Assembly: GCA_033063855.1 (NCBI GenBank)
Contig: CP093830.1
Coordinates: forward strand, 11,160,854-11,224,853
Reading direction: 5' to 3'
Source: Smittia aterrima
Taxonomy: Eukaryota > Arthropoda > Insecta > Diptera > Chironomidae
Length of the DNA stretch: 64,000 nucleotides
Shown here: positions 58,064-64,000 of the stretch, piece by piece
How positions within the stretch are numbered: the first letter of the stretch is position 1
Layout: each line of letters begins with the position of its first letter
Made by a program: the position numbers and the translations under genes
The notes under the pieces: generated by a model
The model's input: only the letters and a program-made list of their open reading frames with translations
The model's database searches: none
Told to the model about the DNA's origin: nothing

Positions 58064-61000
58064 ATGGATAAACCAAAGCAAGAGAATAAGGTGTACAAGA
58101 AGATTGTTCCGTTGAAAGGGAGCATTCTTCAGAAACTAAAGAATCAACTTAAAAAGGAAAAAGAAATTCCGAAAAAAGGTAAACAAACATTTTTGTTCGA
58201 TGCATGAACTTCAAATTCAATATTACAATATTTATTTTTGTAGAAAATGGAGCTAGTGATTCAGTTAACAATAATGTTGAGCAAAAGTTAAATGCAATCT
58301 TCACACAACCGAAAAGTTCACCAGAGAAGAAAGTCATCATCCAAAAAGTTGAAAATGTTCATATCGACGCGATTAAAACTCTGCAAGGTCCTGTTCGTCG
58401 TATTTCTTCATTCTTTCCACTAACTCAGCCAAATATAAATGAGAATGTCGACGATATTTCTTCTGAAATCCCTGAAGTGGATGAAATCATAAAACAAGAA
58501 CCAGCAGAGAGTTCTGCGATCACCAAGGTAACTCGATCGCCCATTAAACTTCTCACTGCTAAGATGCCAGCAAACACATTTAATCAAACAGTTCCACTGA
58601 AGATTACACAATTCATTCGTCAGCCAAAAGCTAAACCAGTGTTTAGAAATCGATTTCATCGAGTGCAAACATGCAAGGAAGTTGCTGAGGTTGTGACCAA
58701 AGAGGTTCAGCCACCCGAAGTTCAATTCGAAATCCTTGTGCCTGACATTGAAATGACAGATCAATCAATCGTTATAAAACAACAAATAGACGAGACTAGT
58801 CGAGCTGCATCAAGTTCAGATGAAGACTTTTTAGGTTTCGACTTGAAAGAAAATGAAGATTTGACTCGTGATCTATCTCTCTGGAATGAAGCATTAAATG
58901 ACAGAACTTCGATTGCTCCAGTTTTAAAGACAGAAGAAAATCCTGCACAAGATTCTGCTATCAAACAAAATCTCACAAAGATGCTTCCTACTGTGAAGGC
59001 TCGGAAGTCTAAAAAGGAAGAATCAAAACAGATTATCAAGAAAGCGCTAAAGAAAGAATTGATAACTCCATCTGATCCGAAAATGTCGCTCATTTTAAAT
59101 GATGAGCTTGTACTATCGCCAATCATCAACTCAACAAAGCCAAAAGGAAGAGCGCAAAAGAAGAATCAACTTGCCAAGAAATTAGAATTCACATCAACGC
59201 CGATTATCAAAACTAAACCAAAAGAGCCAACTCAATCATTCAACTTCCAAGAACAAAAAGATGAAACAAAGATAACTGAAACTTCTAGTTACCAGTCTCC
59301 ACCAACGACCTCAAAATCGATTACAGTTGCATCGACTTCAAAGCAAGCCGTTGCAGAGAATAATCAATCAACAACGTCGAGCTGGCAGAATGATATTTTT
59401 GCTGTGATAGGAACGGCCAGAATCAAGAAAATCGACGAAAACCTGAAGAACATTCCAAACTTGCTTTCTGATAACATTTACGAGACGGAAATCATCGAAC
59501 TGAAGCTCATTGCTAATCACTTGTTGCGTTTACTTAAAGTCGATTCCGTGATGGATACAATTAATCTCGCTACGCCTCAAGGTGAACATGAAGGTTTGTA
59601 ACATTTTTCATTTCATAAATTGAATAAGTAATTTAATATTTTCTTTCTTTTAAGATGATTCATCTGATGACGATGATTTTCCAGACAGTTTTGGAGATAA
59701 TTCGAATGAGCCAACTTTATTTGGTGGTCAGTCAACAGAAGAAAGTGGCGAGCAATCGACAATGAAAGAAAATAAGTTAAGATTCAACTCTGAGAGCAAT
59801 CTCCCAGGAACTTCGCATTCGTTTGCACTTGAAACCATCGATGAGCCATCTAAAGAGATTTCTACAATACTCGATATTCCTGAGATTACGATCGAACCAG
59901 TTATTCCAGCGTGTGGAGAGGAAATCAATTCACCAGACACTCAGGCTCAAACTGAACAAACTCAGGAGACAGAAATGGATCACATGGAAGATACATCAGA
60001 GAAAAAGGAAATGTCTATGGAAGACACATCAGAGAAAAAGGAAATGTTTATGGAAGCTGAGGTAACGCCTTCTTTGATTGATTCAAACGTCGAAACTGAA
60101 ATGAAACCAAATGATGACGAAATTCCAACTCCAATCGAACTAAATGAAAATGCAACTAAGAAAAGACGAAAAGCTTCTTTAAGCGTGTCAAAACCAAAAC
60201 GATTCAAGGAAGCGACTCGTAGATCATTGAGAAAGTTAGATTCTGGTTCAGACTCATCACCAATGAGAGATGAAGTGAAAGAACCTTGTGCCAAAGTTCA
60301 AAGTAAATGTGTGCTCAAGAAATCAAGTGTAGTTTCAGAAAACACTTCTGAACATCAAAAAGAGGTTCTAAAAGCACAAACTAAGCCATTCCAAGTTGTG
60401 CTCTCTCATAGTGAATGCAAAACGTCTCTTCAAAGTTCAGAGTCCGGCTCTGACTCAGTAGCAGATTCGCCACTCAAAATCAATAAACAAAAACGTGGTA
60501 AAGCCAGTGAAAAATCTATCAAGATCAATGAGAAAGAATCTGTAAAAGAACGAGTCAGCAAAAGTTCTTCAAAGCCTCGCCGCCAAATCAAGAAAGAAAA
60601 ACTTTCTAAAGAACAGAAGTTGCAAAGTATTTCCAGATGCAAATCACTTCGAAGTTCATCATGTGGGTCTAGCTCTGATTCTTCTGCACCGCTGATGAAT
60701 AAAGTAAAGCCAAAGGCATTACCAAAAGAAAGTGTTAAACACACTTCTAGTGAATCAGAAGGAATTCAACGACGATCGAAAAAAGTAAAACCGATCCAGC
60801 CTTTGTCGGATGATGCGGACGACAATGATGATATTACAGAACCGCAGGATGAGCCAATCAAAGCTCCAGCTAAAAAACGGACGAAACAACTAAAGATTGA
60901 AAAATTTACGACGATACTTAAGAGAAAATTAATACGTAAGATCGTCGACTCCGAGAGCGACTCTGATGCAGAATGCGATAAAAACGAAATTACACGTAAC

Positions 61001-64000
61001 GACGAATTGAAATCACGATTAAGTTCTCCTGATTTTAATTCAAAAGCTAATTCTTCGAAATCTCTTCGTAACAATTGTCTTGCTTCTGTAGATAAGAAAG
61101 GATCGGATGTGCAAAGTATAATGAGTCGACTGTCATCAGTGATCTCAAAAAATAAGAAGATCGACCCGACGTATACTGCGCCACCAATTTTCGAGAAACG
61201 TGAACGACTGAAAACCTCAGCTTTTCATGGTAATGAATGTTCTAGCGACGAAGACATTCAATCACACTCTGGAATCTCAACACGAGAACCTTCAGTTTCT
61301 CGCGAGTCGTCCGTCGTAAGCAATCAAACATCACAAATTAAGAAATATAATCGGAGAAAAATGCATGTACCCAATGATGATATTCACAAACCAGAATTTG
61401 TGCAAGAAAAACTAGAACCTGCAATTGAATCACAAGTTCCTTACGAAGAGATTATTTTATCGATCAGAGCATCTGTTCCAGCAAAGATTGGACGTCAAAA
61501 TCAGAAGACAAAACTAGAAAATGAAGCGAAGGCTAAAGAACAAAGGAAGAAACTTAAAGAATTAGATTTTTTTCTATGCGGAAACTGCAAATTTAAAATA
61601 ACTAAGCACAAATGGGTTCAACATTTCCTGGATCACGGAGCATTTGCATGGATGGAAGGATTTGAACCACCAATCGACTTTACAGACTTCAATGAAGCAC
61701 TGCGTCGAACAATCAACAACTTCAAAGCTTACAAAATATTAGCTGCGAAATGTCCGAATTGTAAAACTGAAAAGAAATCTGCGTTGGGATATCTCACACA
61801 TTTATTCCTTTGCTGTGAGAGTGAAGAGACAATAGAGAGTAGAATGATAACTTGTGAATTGTGTAATGAAAAGATTCTACCCTTCAACTCAACTGTGCAT
61901 AAAGGCAAGTGCAGTGGGATTCAACAAATCAAAGAAGAACTTGACGTTGCTGAAGCTGAGAAAAATTTCGATGAAGATGTTTTGCCAAATGACTTCAATT
62001 CGAGTGGAAGAAAAAAGCGACAAGCTGTGAAACGGTAAGCATTGCAATCATTTCCTTAAACAAATTGAATCTAACTCTTTTTATTTTTAGTGCCGAGAAG
62101 AATTTTAAGAAAATTCTTGACGTCCTGGATAAACCCTCCGATCATTTAAAAGTTACCAAAGGAAATATCAAATGTCAACTCTGTGGTGAAGATGGTTTCG
62201 ATTCGCATCGCGAAGGTATCGAGCATATCAATAGAGAGCATAAAGACAGAGATGATGGGGTATTCGAAGGAGACTCAAGTTCCGATGAAAAATTGCAAGA
62301 CGGAGACTCAAGCGATGAAACTGATGGCTCTTCGGGTGATGAGTCGAGCGAGATTGAATCGTCCAACGATGATGAAGACGAAATTGACACTTCTGATATT
62401 GTTTCTTCTAAAAAAGGAAAAGTGTCAGCGAGTGAACCTCAGGAAGTTAAAAACGGACGAGCTGTGATATCAGAATATGTCGACGAATTTCGTAATATCA
62501 AAATATCGGACAAAACAATTCATTGGACTAATCAATTGTGAGTTATCACATTTAACAACTTAATTGATTTTGACAAATTTAATTTTTCTTTCTAGCATCA
62601 AGGAAAATTGGAAAACAGAAGTTTTTCCTGAAATCTTGCCGAAATTTAAAATTAATCTCACTTCAGACCTTAAATTACTTTTACGCTCATTAAACTTCTC
62701 TATCGATTCCATGAAGTTTGGCAAACAGCAACTCACGCATTACAATTTAAACTATGGAGCGAAGTATCATAACGAGTGGAAGCAATTACAGATTGGAGAA
62801 GATAGCAGCGATCAAACGTCTTCAACAATTTACTGCGGAGGATCAGTTGCTGCAATTGATTGGGCTCCAGTAAACGGCAATTTGAGCTTCTTAGCTGTTG
62901 CCTGCAATAGCCAAAGAGCTGGTGTCAACCTCAGCATTACAGAAAGCATTAAATCCTGCATTCAAGTCTACGAATTTGCGAATCTGTTTAACGAAAAGTT
63001 TCAAGGATTCACCGATAGCTCGAAGCTATCCTTCGTGATCATAGTTAACGACGGTCCAATCTGGTCAATTAAGTTTCATCCTAGCACATCATCAATCGAA
63101 AAGCGAATTGGATTGCTTGCTGTCACGACATCTAACCAAAGCGTGTTCATTTACTCACTTCCGTACCTGAGCGATCAAAGTTCGATTGTACTCTCGATTC
63201 AGCCGACAATAGTCTGTCAACTTCAGGAAGAAATGATGTTATTCCAAGATGAATTTCTTATGCAAGCAACAAAGGTCGCTTGGTATCAAAAGAAGAACAG
63301 CGACACGATGCTTGCCGCAGGATTTGTTAGTGGACTAGTCGGAGTTTGGAATCTTAGTCAAGAAGAATTCAAAAACAGCGAAGACAAGAAAACAGTTTAT
63401 CCACATCATGTTGTTCAAGCCCACTTGGAACCAATCACGGCCTTGGATTTCAAAGCAACTACATGTTCGCAATTTCATTTGTTAACAGCAGGCATGGATC
63501 GAAAAATCAAATATTATACACTCGATGAGATTCGCTGTCAAGAAACCGTTTGCAATTATGCAGAGTCGCGAGTTTTGTGCGCTGAATGGATGATGCACTG
63601 GCCGGGATTCGTCGTTGGACTTGACGAATGCTTCAACGTGACAAAGCTCATATATCGACAACCACTCGAATTTGGCATGCGCAATTCGTTACTTCTAACG
63701 TTGGACACAACCGTTAACCACGTTGCCATCAATCATTGGCTGAATTTGGTGATGTGTGTAACTGACGCTGGAGATGTCATTGGATGCAGTCCCAGCCAAA
63801 TGCTTCAACATCACTCCAAAGATAAATGGTCGTACTTCAACTTCAAGTTCTTCTGTTCCAATGACGTAAATAAAATCATCACTGACGATGGCGTTGAAGA
63901 GAACGGAATCATCTTCGGTGATTTCAAGGTAAGCTATTCAAATACGGTTCTCTCGATTAAAATATTTAAACCTTTAAATGTCTCTTTCACAGGGAAAAAT
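58064..64000 (+). CDS. Zinc-finger and WD40 protein resembling TFIIIC subunit GTF3C2 (3' end beyond the window)
   Basis: Exons: 58064-58178, 58244-59593, 59655-62034, 62091-62537, 62596-63928 and 63993-64000 (cut by the window edge), phases 1, 1, 2, 2, 0, giving 1875 residues plus a partial exon. Residues 1 to about 1100 are disordered, rich in Lys, Ser and Glu, with a short tandem repeat near 600. A zinc-binding block follows at about 1125-1240 (CGNC...H, CPNC...C, CELC...C) with a further C2H2-like finger at about 1310 (CQLCGEDGFDSHREGIEHINREH). The part after about 1430 is a WD40 region (GGSVAAIDWAPVNG, GPIWSIKFHP, GLLAVTTSNQSVFIYSLPYL, LLTAGMDRKIKYY) that matches the style of GTF3C2/TFIIIC110. 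That subunit helps TFIIIC bind the B box of tRNA genes for RNA polymerase III. GTF3C2 in vertebrates is about 900 residues, so the N-terminus here is greatly extended. An alternative is another chromatin WD40 protein. Confidence 0.72.
59984..60058 (+). repeat. Short in-frame tandem repeat in the GTF3C2-like gene
   Basis: Two near-identical copies of a 33-base unit encode MEDTSEKKEMS and MEDTSEKKEMF, followed by a third partial MEA. It is in frame within the disordered N-terminal region and probably arose by slippage. Confidence 0.75.

Overview
The window reads as a dipteran-like insect nuclear genome. It is AT-rich, with short GT-AG introns of about 55-80 bp, long gene-poor spacers, AATAAA poly(A) signals just after stop codons, and insect-type gene families. 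A nematoceran fly such as a midge is my best guess, but nothing here fixes the species. All gene models were spliced by hand. For every complete gene the exon lengths sum to an open frame with matching phases at each junction.

Layout. 1-7447 has no supportable gene. 7448-14836 (minus) is a three-exon N-acylneuraminate-9-phosphatase (NANP) homolog. Its 5.1-kb first intron holds an intronless, same-strand neurochondrin gene (11299-13488). 15339-23409 is a young, repeat-rich interval: a gene for a secreted glycine-rich, cysteine-rich protein has been tandemly duplicated (copy A about 16006-18616, copy B about 18617-23409). Copy B then took three insertions: a 368-bp solo LTR, a 1.63-kb inverted-repeat element and a 142-bp MITE. 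Copy A keeps the empty site for each. A fourth element, a 544-bp long-TIR MITE, lies just outside the duplication, and its empty site survives in an inverted repeat copy at 10602-10830. 29819-38021 (minus) is a 14-exon phospholipase C epsilon gene (RasGEF, PH/EF region, PLC X and Y, C2, two RA domains) containing two GC-AG introns. 38022-44705 is empty. 44706-46112 (plus) is a four-exon CRAL-TRIO lipid-transfer protein. 46236-54808 is empty. 54809-64000 is a compact plus-strand cluster: an F-box/LRR protein, an unknown Gln-rich/acidic protein, and a large zinc-finger plus WD40 protein resembling TFIIIC subunit GTF3C2 that runs off the end.

The genes do not form one pathway. The most unusual part is 10.5-23.4 kb, where a tandem duplication, an inverted repeat pair and four transposon insertions can be ordered in time because an empty-site allele for each insertion is present in the same window. 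Copy B is also diverging: it has a new premature stop, one lost glycine-rich repeat unit, and a transposon inserted at its polyadenylation signal. No CRISPR array, rRNA or convincing tRNA was found.
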